DNA of 64,000 nucleotides, from positions 1 to 64,000 of the forward strand of contig JABCPU010000158.1 of the NCBI GenBank assembly GCA_016800925.1, given 5' to 3'. The DNA is from Suillus spraguei. Taxonomy: Eukaryota > Basidiomycota > Agaricomycetes > Boletales > Suillaceae. This document shows positions 1-12,223 of the stretch, one piece after another. The notes under the pieces were generated by a model. That model searched no databases. It saw nothing but the letters and a program-made list of their open reading frames with translations, and was not told where the DNA came from. Position 1 is the stretch's first letter, and every line of letters begins with the position of its first letter. The translations under genes and the position numbers were made by a program.

Positions 1-666
1 TATGTGAATGAGATGGAACAACCTCCTCGATCATCTTGGGAACATCCGCTAGGCCCGCCCCAATACGCACCTCCCCCTCCCAATCGTGACTTCAACCGGT
101 CGCCTTACCAAGACAACTACAACCAGGCACCCGGTTCAGGTTATGCGCCATCTTACGGTGGCTACGGAGGTGGTGGGTATGGTGGTAATGCACCTCCCAG
201 TGGGTATGGCGGTTACCAGAACGCCCCACCTGCAGGAGACAGAGGTAAGAGCCTGTGATTCACATGCGTTAAATCGTAGATATCAAACTATTTTGCCAGG
301 CTTCTTTGGCAGGACATCTTCTCAGCCCAGCAGCCTGTTTATGCGCAGCAGGCCGCTCCTCGGAAGAGCGGACCGGGGATGGGCACTGCTCTGCTGGCCG
401 GTAAGTTTTGGTCTGTTGTGCGATGCTGAAAATATTAATGCCCGGATCAGGCGGTGCAGGATTAGTTGGCGGTGCTCTCCTCATGGATGCCTTCGAGGAC
501 CACGAAGACAAAGTAGAAGATCGGGCCTACGACCAAGGTAGGTCTCTCTGCTAGTGCCTAGGACATGACTAAACATCCAGCCGCAGGATACGACAATGGT
601 TACGACAATGGATATGACAATGGCGACAATTGCGGTGATTTTGGAGGAGGAGGAGGAGACTGGTAA
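1..666 (+). CDS. WW-domain / glycine-tyrosine-rich protein, 3' part (5' end outside window)
   Basis: The window opens inside the gene. Residues 1-20 look like the second half of a WW domain: a Tyr-Val start, then the SSWEHPLGPP ending with the second Trp and the Pro. Next come a Pro-rich stretch, a Gly-Tyr-rich stretch (GYGGYGGGGYGG type), a small-residue segment resembling a glycine zipper (GGAGLVGGALL), an acidic segment and repeats of YDNG, ending in a poly-Gly tail. Four exons are inferred from GT-AG signals and frame: 1-244, 326-400, 451-537 and 587-666, stop TAA 664-666. All junctions keep one continuous frame. WW domains bind proline-rich ligands. The cellular role is unknown; the Gly zipper may self-associate or touch a membrane (inference). 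Exon calls are good, the function is weak. Confidence 0.75.
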
Positions 667-1341
667 ACGATATGCTTTGTTGGATAACGCGAATGCATGA
701 TGTAGGCTCTTTGCGCCTAGTATGGTGGACTCGTCTCTGTGTATTGAAGTTTGAATTTGTGCAATAGAAATGCCTTGTGGCGCTTCATCGTACAGGTTAT
801 ATGTGATCGTCATATACTTCCATTCCGCTCTAGGAGACTGTCGGACATGACCCGGAGTTTGGTACCTAAAATCGGAATTACATAATAGAGTTACTCCTGC
901 TCAAGTTCAACGAGAAATTCTGCTTGAATATATTCTGAACACGCCATGCTGGCATCGGTGGCTTGGTCATGTCGTAATTTTCAGAGGTGGCCGTAGCTAC
1001 TCTATCATTCCATGCTAACGCTGGTGATCATTACTGCAAGAGAATTTCAGATACCGGTACGAGAATCAATCAACCCATTCCCACATGTTGACAACGTTGT
1101 TGATCTATCAGGTCATCAATCAGTAACAGCCTTGATAGGCACTGACATCTTTGACAGACGAGCTTTATATACCGCTATATTCGTGGGTACCTGGATGTAC
1201 CTTGCAATGTCCTCATAATATAGTACAATCACTTTCTTCTCTGCGTGATTCTGCAGTCTCAATCGCTTCCCACTAATGAGTTTTTATATGGGTGTAGTGC
1301 CCGCAGACGGGCCCTCTGCACAGACTGGCTTAATCTGGTGA
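667..1341. other. Intergenic region upstream of the Pro-rich gene
   Basis: No convincing gene. The 68-codon open frame at 1012-1218 has no recognisable features. Bases about 832-935 match 15958-16100 and mark the left edge of a segmental duplication. The first exon of the following gene may lie here, since its apparent start is GTG. Confidence 0.5.
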
Positions 1342-4300
1342 GTGAATCGATTGAATTTCTCAGTGGGGGACTCTAAAAATTTCAATTCACGATCAAGGTC
1401 ACCCCACCAACAGACTCAGACGAATCCTCAGCCTCCAACTACTATCAGGGCTACATCTGATTCCAGCAATTATGCAACACCAGTCACTCCTGCGCAAGCA
1501 TATGCACGCTCTGTTGTCTCTGGACAACCCGTTCTGCAATACACCATCGAGCGCAGCCAGCTACATGAACAATCGAGTCAACAACCGGGGCCAAATTTGC
1601 AATCTTCAATTGCCGTTTCCGCGTCTACACGCGGTCAGTCGTACGCCCAACGCCTGTATGCCAGCTCCTTGAGCAAGCAGCCCCAGCAGCGACTCACCAG
1701 CAGGCGACCCTCTTCTGGACCTGGGGAATCTTCAGGCAACCGAGTTCCGGCTGGCCCACGAGCTCCACATGGTGCCAGAGCATCTCTCATGTTGAATGCG
1801 GATCATACAAATACTCCCAAAACTGTTTCCGCTCTTGATTTCTACCATAGCAGTATCTCAAAGCTTGATCTTCAGCCACCGGTACCTGATCGAGGCACCA
1901 ATTCTCCGGGAGCTCGACGCCCACAGTCAACCACAGGTTCCGCTTCAAGCATTTCCTTGGCTCATTCTTCAGTTCCCATTCAGGCACCCTACGGCCTGCA
2001 AGCACCCAGTGAGCGTAGCTCGGTTCCAGTGGAACTTTCCGACGGGCCTCTGCCATCACCTGCTTCCCGACGGTCCAGTCAGACGGGGTTGGGCTGTAGG
2101 AGCCCACCCAGTACAACGCATGTAGTACCAAGCAGCTCGACGTCATCAGACATCCCTCCACGGTCTCAGAACGTGGACAATGTCATAGTTGCGCCTGTTC
2201 CACCCCCAAGCCCATATTCGGAGGATTATTCAGGAGGTTCAGCTTATGGGGCTGCAATCATTTCTGACCCTGAGTCCGTGACTCAACCTAGCGATCCCTT
2301 GCCGCAGACTGATAGTCTTGACGTCGGCGGCTCTGAAGAAGTACCCTCATATTCGCTCGTTGACGACGAACCTCCTCCCCCAGATTTCGACCAGTCGCAA
2401 TCCATGTGCAGCGTGACTGGGGCAAGCACTCATCATGCAGAATCTCCCACAGTGCTGGCGCCTCCTGATGTACCCTCGCACACACTGCACGAGTCCAATG
2501 CTGTATCTAGGGCTGTACCTTCAACAGATGCAGATACTCCCTTATTCATTGAGACCCCTCGCGTACTTTCTCCAGAACCTCTCTCGGGATCTCCACAGGC
2601 TGTGCCAGACGTAGCATCATACCCTATTCGGAAGCCGCTTGAGAATGTCAGGGAGAAATCGTATGGTTACTCTACAGAGGACTCGATACCTGAGTTCTCT
2701 CAGAAGTCTTCATCGTACCCGCCCATAGAAGCTTCATCGTCATCCCGAACGCTATCCGAAGAGGTGCCTTCATACAGTCAACCTCTGTACAACACCACTT
2801 CCCGGGACATACCCTGTCCTCCTATTTCTCCGGCAGCGTCACCACGCGATAACACCTCTGCAAATACTTTTCCTACAGTACGACCGTCCGCTCTTCCAAC
2901 GAGAAGTCCTGTAGTTTCTACACCAGCGCCCATCATAGCTTCCCCACCCCCACCCACAATGTCTGTACCTCCTCCGTTAAGCGCAAAGGCACCCACTGTG
3001 AACCCGGTTGAAGTTCCACCAGTGACTTCCATGCCCCTTCGCAGCCGCCAACAATCTAGCCCACCTCTTCCTCCAAGAGCCAGGGCGGAGCTGACCTTCC
3101 CTTCTTCCCCACCTCTTATTGATCATTCTGCCGGAACAACCTCGCAGATGTATTATACAGCCTCTCCTCCGCCCCTTCCTTTGACTCCCCTCTCCCAGCG
3201 TTCTCGAGGCCCAAAAGTACTCTCCGGATCATCAACTGGTAGTCATCCACAGCTACCTCCGGATATATCCCTACACTGCAAGGACAGGCTCCTTTCCAGT
3301 CGTCGTATCAAAGTTTCCAGCCTCCCGAGGAGTTCAGACCCCAGCTATCTCCGGCTATATCCCCTACACTGCAAGGATACACACAGGTTCCTTACCAGTC
3401 ATCATATCAAAGTTTCCAATTGCACGCCTCTCCCCCGCCCCCACCGCAACTTGGGATAGCACCAACTTCACCTGCTCAACCGGTTCAATCCAGCAGGGGA
3501 CTTAGAAAAAATGTTGTGATGGGTTTAGCAGGAGGCGCTCTGGGTCTGCTCGGCGGGGCTGTGTTCGCCGAGACACTCAGCGGTGGCGATGTTGTTGACG
3601 ATATCACTGGAAATATGGATGGGATGACGTTTGGAAACCCTGCGGGTGGTCTGTTTGACTCTAATATGGGCACTGGTGATATTATGGGGAGCGGATTCGA
3701 CCCTGCGGCGAATTTTCAAGGAAACCAGACGTTCTCTGGAAACTCCTTCGGCCAAACATACGACATGTTTGATCAGAACATGGGGAATGGTGTAGACCCC
3801 AACCAATTTCAAGGACAGTTACCTATGCAGACATTTGATGTATCTCAGTCACAACAACAGCCAAATAACCAGAGCAATCAAAGCAGCGACACGCATTATC
3901 TGCATGACGCAGGACGGCTCCTGCAAGCCGCTTACAAGATGTATAATACTTCTCATCAGACGGATGCAGCTCAGGGGTCTCAAGCTTCTCATACAACGGC
4001 TCCGCTGCAACAAGTCCTGACGTCCACGATGTCCGGCACCTTAAGTACCGGTTGCCCTCCTAATTCGCCGCCGATAGGATATGTACAGACAAGTGTGTCT
4101 ATTCCTTTCCACGGAACGTCTTCTGACCACTTTATCACGTCAGGCTACCCCGGCCAGACACAGCAAACCGGGCAAATCATGCACCCTATGGCATCTCAAA
4201 CCGGCGCCCAACCGCCCGCTGCCACGCCATTCTCACAAGATCACTCGTCTGTCAATCCTGCTTCTCAGCAGGGCATACATTCACTTTCTCATTATCATCA

Positions 4301-4700
4301 CACGTCCCCACAAAGCTCTCACACATTTCACACCCAGAACCTGCATATGAATCATGTTGCTCACCCCTCTTTCGAGACCGCCGCTCATACCATGTACTCA
4401 CAAGGTCCGCCAACACCAGTCCAGTATACTGCGAACCACGGTCATGGCACTGTTCCTCACCATAATCATGCGGTCCAATCCCACGCGGGGCACTCCGTTC
4501 ATCCTGCACAACATCATCCTCATAACTCGCTACAGAATCCCACTGGTCAACAACCTCCGAGTGCTGGTGTAAACAAAACTATGCTCGCAAAACAATTCGT
4601 CAAGGGCGCGTTGATGGCCGGCGGTGTTCTGGCAAAATTTAACCGTCTGAGTGGAGGCAACGGGTTTGTGGGGAATGGGAATAATGGAGGATCCTTTTGA
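1342..4700 (+). pseudogene. Large Pro/Ser/Gln/His-rich protein with glycine-zipper segment, split by one apparent frameshift
   Basis: Two long overlapping frames (1342-3459 and 3420-4700) are one gene. The first part is a 600-residue Ser/Pro-rich, low-complexity region with many SPPPP-type proline tracts that could bind SH3 or WW domains. The second holds a small-residue segment (GLAGGALGLLGGAVFAE), then a Gln/Asn/His-rich region and a Gly-rich end (LMAGGVLAKF near the C-terminus). The switch is at 3269-3271: a tandem copy of the local sequence has CCCC at 3361-3364 where the first copy has CCC, so one C seems lost. The frame starts at GTG, so the true start or a first exon lies upstream. The Gly-rich segment resembles that of the WW gene at 1-666. 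This may be a sequencing error rather than a broken gene. Function unknown; scaffold-like by composition. Confidence 0.65.
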
Positions 4701-6024
4701 TTGCTTGCCTTATGTATATAAATATCAGTCGTCGCATGCAAATCCTAGGTTCAAGTTGATTATGGATAAGTACCATTAGTACTGGTTTGAATATATATTA
4801 GGCAGCTTTTCGCCCGCTAAGCGCTTGATTGGAGAGTTTTCCGGTCTCTTGGACACCAGTCGAGTACTGCACACGATAGTAACATCCCGATTAGCATTGG
4901 CTTCAGGTCGCCAGCTTGGGAGTTCTCGACTCTTCGTCGCCTGTATTAATATCGATATCGAGATACGAATATTCGACTATTAAGGTTACGGTCTTGTAGA
5001 CAATCACTAGCACCGCATGGAAGACCGGGTCGCTGGGATCAATTAAATATCCTTCTTTTGACCCGTTGTGAATTCGAAGGATGCTTATTCACCTAGTCCC
5101 ACTGCTGGGGTGTCGCCGCTACCCAGTCTTCCAAGCCCACGGGAGAAAGCTTGAAGTTTGAACCACTACTAGCACACGGAAGGCTGTGAATTCACAAGTA
5201 TATTCCATATTCGTATACCTTCCCGGTACTCCGGTTGGGGTGATCGCAGCGCTGCAGCAGCCTGAGCAAGAGGCGAAAGTAGTCGAGTGACAGGTCCACG
5301 CTGTCGTCACGACTTTGCGACACCATTAATGTCGGCTTCCAAGTTGTGCTATTCTGTTCACCGCCACGAATCCCATTCAAAGTTGAATTTAGAGGCTGAT
5401 TTGGACATCGATTTGGACGTTGATTTTCAAAATGAAATCAGCTTTGGTGGATTTGGGACAGATTTTTGGTCAAGCGGCAACATTCGGCAACGTGAGTCGG
5501 ACCTTCAAACACGCTACACGCACGCACAACGTGACTTAGGATACTGCTCTTAACGGTTTACTCAGTACTGACAGTAGTGGATTTTCTCCAGTCTTGACGA
5601 TAGGCTCCCTGTCTACAAAGTATCACCGAGTGTATAATAAGCCTACCACACCAAGTAAAACATCGCTGGTTGTAGGCATCAGCTTGCGTTCGACTCCGAG
5701 GTGTCGGATCTTTCCAAGAACTTCAAGAGATAGGATCAACAAGGACTTGGATTCTGCTACTAGTACTGCAAGATATGCCTCAAGCACTGATTCTACGGCT
5801 TGTTGGCGTTCAGTTTTAAAGGGCATAGTGTTTTTTTACGAAGGTTCTTGACATTCTACCACAAATATTGATACAACGATAAATCAAACTCCGACGCGGC
5901 ACGGTGTTATCAAATCCATCGAAATCAGGTCGAAATCGAAGTTGAAATCGGATTTCGGTGCTTTTGAGCATCCAAATCCAAATCCAAGTCCACCTCCTAT
6001 TAAATAGATTATAAGGAGCGATAG
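4701..6024. other. Intergenic region, partly shared with 16.9-17.5 kb
   Basis: No gene supported. Bases 4717 to about 5372 reappear at about 16908-17485 and so belong to the duplicated block. Around 5390-5490 and 5900-6000 there are loosely related, oppositely oriented stretches rich in TTGGA/TCCAA motifs. Small frames here (for example 5287-5553 and 5594-5851) show no family features. Confidence 0.5.
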
Positions 6025-6213
6025 TACATAGCCAGTTCTGCTGATGAAAACTACCTGGTGCGTAACACATCGCCGTATCCGATCTTACGGTAGTACAGGT
6101 ATTTCTGGTAATCTTGGACCTACTAGTGATTTCGAACTTGAGAAGTTTATAATGTCAGTCAGTTCACGCCATCTTTATCACCATCGTTAAGGATATTTAC
6201 CACTGCGCGATCT

Positions 6214-8160
6214 GTGGGATTGAATCTGTATACTAGAGCCAATATATTGATGCTCCAGGTTTTCCTTGCGCTACGAGCGTTGTCTTCTCTAGTAGCTAAT
6301 CTATCGTCAACTTGGGCTATGCCCAGTACCAGGGATCAGTTGATCCGACGACAAACATCACCAGCTTCCTTGGAATGCGCTACGCAGCTCCTCCAGTTGG
6401 TGCGTCTAGTTCTATTTGTTGCACGCAATCTCCACTTACGCGCCAAGCTCATAGACGACTTGAGATAGGAAGCTCCGCAGCCTCCATCGACCGTCTCTGA
6501 GACTCAACAAGCTACCACGAATGTTATCAAGCATCCGTAAGCGACTCTTCGACAAATCCGTTTGGAAACACCTCCATGAGGAAAAGGGATATTGGTCAAT
6601 CTGAAGACTGCTTATTCTTGAAATAAGTTCTATCACGGAGCGATGGTGTTGACATTTACGATTGGTGGTTACGTCCGGTAGTGTATACACTCCTGGAAGT
6701 GAGTGGTGGCCACTCCAGGAGGAGGGCTCCCAGTTGTCGTTTGGATTCGCGGAGGAGGATATATTGAAGGAGCTGCAAGCGAATTCAATGGCGCAGATCA
6801 AATTATAGACTCAAATTATGGTATCATCAGTGTCATAGTTCAGTACCGCTTCGGTTTATTCGGTATGTTTTTGATATTTTTCTCGTTTTCAAATGCATAC
6901 TGAGGTGTGCACGCTACTAATCAGGTTTTCTTCCCGGGAAAGCAGCCAAGGAAGGGGGTGCACTCAATGTTGGACTACGTACGTGATTATCATGGTCTAC
7001 CGGTCATTCAAATTCAGCTGAACTTATTTCTAAGTCGACCAGAATTATGCGTTACAATGAGTGCAGGCTTATGTGAGCAGAACTCTGTACTTGCGTTGTG
7101 TGCCCCAGCTGATAGGAAGCTTATCAGGATAGATAAGCAGCTTTGGCGGTGACCCCACGAAGGTCACACTTTAGGGAGAGTCCGCTGGTGAGCTGCGCTA
7201 GGTGCTATCCGTCACCGTCATCTTTATTTACTAATTTGCTTCAGGTGCCGGTTCAGTGCTACAACATATCGTTGCTAATGGAGGAAATACGCACCCTCCT
7301 CTCTTCAGAAACGCCATGTCGAGTTCTACGTTAAACCATCCCAATACAACTATAATGATCGGATTCCATAGGTGATTCTTTTTCATGAGCACGATGTCCG
7401 CAAGGTACTACCAGATGTTGTACAGTGAGGTCGTCAACGAAACAAATCTTCTGAAAAACTACCATTCCCTATCTAATTCCTCAACTCACAGCTGTACCTC
7501 AAGTTCGGGTACCCTCTCTTGTTTGCGTGCTGCAGACGTCAATACGCTGCAGACCTTGAACAATAACATTGATGTCGACGGGTTCTTTGGCACGTTAGTA
7601 TTCGTCCCTGTTGTGGATAGCACTTTCATCTTGGAGAGGCCCGCCTCGACAATAAGGAAAGGTCGTTTGAATAGCGTACGATCCATGGATGCATCTATCT
7701 CATAAAAAACTGAGTCCCTTTCTCCCTGAGAACTATCTTCTTTCTGTGACCAATTCGTATGAGGGGAATATTTTCGTCAACCAATCGACGACATTAAACA
7801 TTGCAGAATATGTCATGGCGCTTTTCCCGCTTTGGTTCTACTCGGGCTGCTAGAGCAGTGACGATCTACCAGAAATACGGAAGTAACGCTAACCAGGTAA
7901 ATCTTATGATAGGGAGTGTAGGTATATTTTTGAATGAATGATCACTGTCCCTGATTTCCCGGGTCGTTTCAGCAATGTTCGTTTGCCCCACTTATTATCT
8001 CCTCTCAGCATTTGGAGAATGAGCTTGGAAAGTGAGTTCGAGGCAACTCTCAAATTCATTTATGCTGAATACAAGCAGGGCGAATTTGCAATCCCGCCTC
8101 GCCTGCATGGAACTGATGTTGCATTCTACTTCACCTCAGACTTGTAATTTGGAGCATCAG
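6214..8160 (+). pseudogene. Type-B carboxylesterase/lipase pseudogene (copy 1)
   Basis: Alignment by eye with the better copy at 24867-27197 shows the same exon series of a type-B carboxylesterase (alpha/beta hydrolase, usually secreted). Recognisable pieces are the N-terminal YAAPPVG segment, the SEDCLFL motif, the oxyanion-hole region, the GESAG serine elbow split by an intron, and the C-terminal LHG histidine region. Decay is clear. The start ATG has become GTG (6214). A TGG Trp codon is TAG just after the first intron (about 6466). The Trp before GESAG is also TAG (about 7167). The oxyanion motif has Arg in place of His (RGGGY), and the last exon is deleted after about 8340. It cannot make an active enzyme. 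Confidence 0.8.
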
Positions 8161-8915
8161 GTCAACCCCTACTCTGAACGTAAACTGTTTCAGGCCTCCC
8201 TACAATAATTGGCAGTTCATCACTGCTTTCTTGAATTCATTCATGGCTATGGCCATGTTTGAGACTCTTGACCACAGATATACCCCAGGGGATATCACGC
8301 CTTCCTGGAGTACTTGGCAAGATGATGATTTGACAGGGATGAAGTCGGAGACTGATTCTTATGTTCTGAGTGGGATATGTATTTGTTTGCAACATTCAAT
8401 TGGCTGGCTGTGTAGCACAGGCGCTCGCGGACGTTCAAATTAGTGACAAACCGACCAAATTGATCACGTCTTACGGCGCTGCAGCATCAGGGATGATCGA
8501 ACTGCAAAGGAACGTCAAGCACTCAAGTTCCACCCTTATGTTGCATGTCATCTCTGACCCTATCAAGCTATTTGTTCAACGCCAGCGTCACGAATTATTC
8601 GTTATCAAATACAGGAGCTCTACATGCCTAATCCCCATAACAAGTACGGTGCAAAGCCCCAAGCCCTATCATCCGACATCCATCCAACAACCATATAGAA
8701 CATACGCCAAGCGACATGATGAGACACGATAACTGCGTCCAAGGATTTATCCAATAATCATACAGAAGATACGCCAAGCAATAGCGAAGAAAGGAAAACA
8801 CCGAGAAGAGGAAATGTTCGATGCAAAGGGTGTATCAATGATATGAAGTGGTGCAACAAGAAGTTAGCGGCAATGACAGATGCAGGTCATGGGGGACTTA
8901 CAGTCGCACGCTGGA

Positions 8916-9737
8916 CTATGTCGCGTTGCAGGTAGGAACGATATACCCATAGACCAACTTCTTCCGATGGAGATTGAACTTGCGACCTCCCTTCTTAGCG
9001 CGGGCCTTGCTAGCAAGGACCGGTTCGCATTGCTTCTGATGCCGGTTTAAAGCATCGGACCTCGACCACCGCTTGCCACAATAGGGGCATTCGTAGGACG
9101 TCGTATAGTGGATGCCCTCAATGTGACGGGCCAAATTGTGTATTGCCTTTGGTTTTGAGCAACCCTCGAATTTGCAAAGAGCCGCATCTTTGGATTTGAC
9201 ACCGTGCCAATGCAACAGGTGTTGTGCGACACGGACCTCGTTCATTTCTACAAACAGCCCGCATGGCTGGTCCGTCCAACCGCATGCTCGTACGCAAGTC
9301 ATCCCTCCGGGTAGTTCATTCGTAATCTTAATGGGCCGTTTGGAGTAAGAATCGTCGATTTCCATTGCCCCAAATTTCCTCGTTCGCAGAAGATTACCGT
9401 GAGCGTCATGAGTCCTGCGATTGCTGATGTCTACTGGCTGCGGGTCATGAATGGGCACAGCCATGACTACGGCACTAGCGTCTGCTGGTCTGTAGATACC
9501 AAACTTTCCCTCTTTGATTTCGTCGTCATCGTCGTCCAAGCATCTGCGCTTGCGCGTAGTTGGCGCCAGGGACAGACTCAAACTGCCATCCTCGGATTCA
9601 ACGGTATGGTGAGTTTTACATTTGGGAGGCTTGGCACACACCGTCGCATCGGGAGCAGAGGAAGATGGCATAGGTTCGCTAAGAGGATTATAAGATGAAC
9701 CGCGCGTCATCTGACTCAAGATTAAACACGAACTCAT
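8916..9737 (-). CDS. C2H2-type zinc-finger protein, 273 aa (copy 1)
   Basis: Single uninterrupted frame. The N-terminal half is Ser-rich and carries a basic-acidic block (RKRRC followed by five Asp) that could be a nuclear signal. The C-terminal half has three Cys/His units. The first is irregular (CRACGW, then CG, with HLLHWH), the second is C-x4-C with H-x4-H (CKFEGC, HIEGIH). The third is a classical finger (CPYCGKRWSRSDALNRHQKQC, with Cys as the last ligand). A Lys/Arg-rich tail follows. It is probably a DNA-binding regulator in the nucleus; targets are unknown. A full-length paralogue lies at 27979-28800, and both sit 3' to a carboxylesterase copy and point towards it. Both zinc-finger copies remain open while the esterases decay, which suggests this gene is the one under constraint. 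Confidence 0.8.
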   Translation of the reverse strand: MSSCLILSQMTRGSSYNPLSEPMPSSSAPDATVCAKPPKCKTHHTVESEDGSLSLSLAPTTRKRRCLDDDDDEIKEGKFGIYRPADASAVVMAVPIHDPQPVDISNRRTHDAHGNLLRTRKFGAMEIDDSYSKRPIKITNELPGGMTCVRACGWTDQPCGLFVEMNEVRVAQHLLHWHGVKSKDAALCKFEGCSKPKAIHNLARHIEGIHYTTSYECPYCGKRWSRSDALNRHQKQCEPVLASKARAKKGGRKFNLHRKKLVYGYIVPTCNAT

Positions 9738-10527
9738 CCGAAATTTTTTGCAGACTGCTGCATGTGGAGCTAGATGCAGAAGACATCGTCAGCATATGAA
9801 GATACCGAGTCGACATGCGGGTAGACTCACGAAGACATAATGATATGAAGGGCTTAAGATCACAAGATGAATTGTCAAATTAAAGAGGACAGAAAAACGC
9901 TAAGTTTTTAACCTCACGACATGGGAGAAACGCTAAACAAAGCACGCCTGTGGACGCGCATTGTGCCCCGATAGGATGTCATAAAAAGGTAAGCATCTGT
10001 GGTTCATGGACAATATGAAACACACCAGTGGCCTCCGTGAAATTCATTTCTTTGAAGTTGTATGCATTAATCCGCGAGAACCGTCCACAGCGCGTCGCTC
10101 ACCATCCTTTGTATGCCTAAACAGCGACAATAATGCGTTAATATACCATCATTGGAGAATATTAATAACATTACATGTTCTGCAGTACAATTCCGGTAAG
10201 ATTCCAAGGATCACAAACAATGTCCTTGCGGTGTGTAGTCATGACACAAGTCAAGCACAAACGTACGCGTTATTTTGGTCTGTTGTCGAAAGACTTATAT
10301 AATATTCGGAAGTTGCCTGTTAAACTGACACGCCTTGTCAGACAAAGTTGACATTCAGTTCAGGACAATATTCAAATATTCAAGTCTATCTCGCGGCGAT
10401 GCATGAATTTTCAAGTGTAACGTACGTGTGCTCGCGCAAAGAATCATGAGAGGACGTTCGTTTTGAGTGGACAGGTACTTGTAATTGGACGCAAGGGATG
10501 ATTTTACTGTCTGAATGTCTTCCAGGC

Positions 10528-11520
10528 CAAATGCCACGATATCTTCGACCGGGAGTGCATGAGATAGTATCTGAGCACAACCGGAGACATGACAGTCAGT
10601 CCATCAACGTTTCCTTTGGTTCTGAACTTCTCTGAGCTCGACTGTCCTGTTTGCCACATTGCTCTTACCATCGACCTCGAGGCTCCGGCGCTCGAACTTG
10701 AGGCAAATATTCCTTCTGCCCAGCAAGGAATCTTGGGGCGACTGAATATCGAAACTTGGCGGTCCTCCTCCAAAGTCGAGGCACTTGTCGTCGTCGAGGA
10801 ACTTTCTAATATTCGCTTGCAAAATAACATGACTAAAAGCATCAACTTTTTGGATTTGATCGCATTTAAACTACAAAAGGCGGGCTTTTCGGTACCTATG
10901 GGTCCGGGAATTTCACTGCATGAAACACTGACGCCAAAATATTTGATAGATTTGTCGACTTGAGAGAATGTTGAGCCCTCAGGCTCGCGATGCGACCATT
11001 GGCTTACTGTATTTCTTGTCAACTTGAAAGCTGGTAGAGTGGCATTGAACATGACGGAAGCATCTTGAGTATATCTCACGGACAGTTGGTAGAACCCTGC
11101 TGCAAGTTTCCCATTTTTATTTCCCTCGTCTTTAGCTGAGTTCTGTTATCCTAGGTTGAATATCGTACGCGAATTGACTCGATGTACCTATGACACTTGC
11201 TGATTTCCGCTGCAGAAGCTATGGACCGCATTCACCGTCTCGGACAATACCGACCTGTTCAGGCCATCAAGCTCGTTGTCGAAGATAGCATTGAAAGCCG
11301 AATCATACATTCGCAGGAGAAGAAATTAGCGATTGTGGATGCCACGTTGTCTACCAATGATTCCGTGAGTGCTTGCTGTCAGTGACCAACACAAATATGA
11401 AAGCTGGCCACGACCTAGACGATGAGACGACTGACACTAGAAGATGTAAGTGCTGAAATTCTGTCGCGTGACATACGGTTGATTGAGCTTGTGTCTAGTT
11501 TGGTTTCTTGTTCAGAGTAC
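10528..11520 (+). pseudogene. RAD16: RAD16/RAD5-like SNF2 helicase pseudogene (RING and helicase C-terminal part)
   Basis: In order on the plus strand: a RING-finger remnant (AKCHDIFDREC, about 10530-10563), a CPVC pair and a conserved LGRL..TWRSSSKVEAL segment (10650-10800), FLDLIAFKLQKAGF (about 10848-10890), VFLVNLKAGRVALN (about 11010-11055), the motif VI region AMDRIHRLGQ (from 11216) and the family's terminal FGFLFR (11499-11516). RAD16-type proteins are nuclear Swi2/Snf2 ATPases with an embedded RING, acting in global-genome nucleotide excision repair. The copy is dead: TAG 10565-10567 inside the RING, TGA 11066-11068, TAG 11090-11092, a deletion of part of the helicase core, and no N-terminal half. 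Introns appear retained (for example 11163-11215), so it arose by DNA duplication and not by retroposition. Confidence 0.8.
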
Positions 11521-11559
11521 GTACACTTTTCTTGACGCGCTCGATTTCGCTGATTTTGG

Positions 11560-12215
11560 ATCTACCAACAGTTGTAGCTTGTATTGTTTACAAACACACT
11601 GTAAAATATACGCCGTTCCTTTCCAGGCAGTAGAATATACTGCCGTTTCTGATTCTGCACGGAATATTTCATGAGCACCCGCTGATCTGTTTTAGTGTTA
11701 CAGACCTTAATGTTGAAGATCCGGGATCCCTTATCTAGAGGAAACTTTCGACGCCATTGCCTTTAGATGGGACTATCTCTGCGTAGGAACCATGGCAGAT
11801 TGAATGAACTATGTCCGCGGCGGATTTCAGTGCATGCTAGACATGGTACGAATCATTAAGTACAAAAGCATTTGCTAGACTTAATCGATTGATCAGAGCT
11901 GAAATGGTTACGTCAATGTTGATTTAGTCAGCACGTGACCTGGTCGCGTGGCGTGACGCGACGTGTCTGTCAGCGTCAACTGCCTCCTTATAGTTTTCCC
12001 CATCTCACTGCTCTTGCGAACGACGGTGCAAATTGCGAGTGTCGGACTCCAGTTCTTTGTTAACGTGAGGCTAACCGGAAGCTGACACTGGCGGGCGTGT
12101 CCTCACCTGTCAGCATCACCAACTTGTTCAACTGAACTACTCACGGCTCACGCCCATGACGCGCTATGACGTAGGCCAGCTAGTATTGATCACGGGAGGC
12201 TGACTCTCCCAAACT
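11560..12215. other. Intergenic region
   Basis: No gene found. It contains a GC-richer stretch around 11930-12180 with repeated GTGACG/CGTGAC-like motifs upstream of a TATA-like box, which may be a promoter region. Confidence 0.4.
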
Positions 12216-12223
12216 TATATATA
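12216..12223 (+). promoter_or_regulatory. TATA-like box with pyrimidine-rich leader
   Basis: TATATATA is followed about 20 nt later by a strongly CT-rich stretch (12238-12530), a typical fungal core-promoter arrangement. The transcript it would drive runs into the minisatellite region. A short frame ending at 12714 (residues ESRPRWRRL near its end) lies on this path, but I could not build a spliced gene with consistent phase. Confidence 0.3.

Larger units (their letters stand above)
832..10265. repeat. Segmental duplication, copy 1 (Pro-rich gene, carboxylesterase, C2H2 gene)
   Basis: Three stretches are repeated downstream in the same order and orientation: 832-5372 matches 15958-17485 (with large internal deletions there), and 6025-10265 matches 24663-29360. 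Gene order and strand are kept, so this reads as one roughly 9.4-kb ancestral block duplicated in tandem. Copy 1 has only about 650 bp between the Pro-rich gene flank and the carboxylesterase; copy 2 has 7.2 kb there, holding the NWD gene. Confidence 0.75.

Noticed and set aside
1012..1218. 68-codon frame upstream of the Pro-rich gene
   Set aside because: No motif, no splice signals linking it to the next gene, ordinary length for chance.
5390..6000. Possible inverted repeat pair around a MITE
   Set aside because: The two arms match only loosely through TTGGA-rich wording, and no clear ends or duplications were found.
10504..11079. 191-codon minus-strand frame
   Set aside because: The opposite strand carries RAD16 motifs in order; the minus translation has no recognisable feature.
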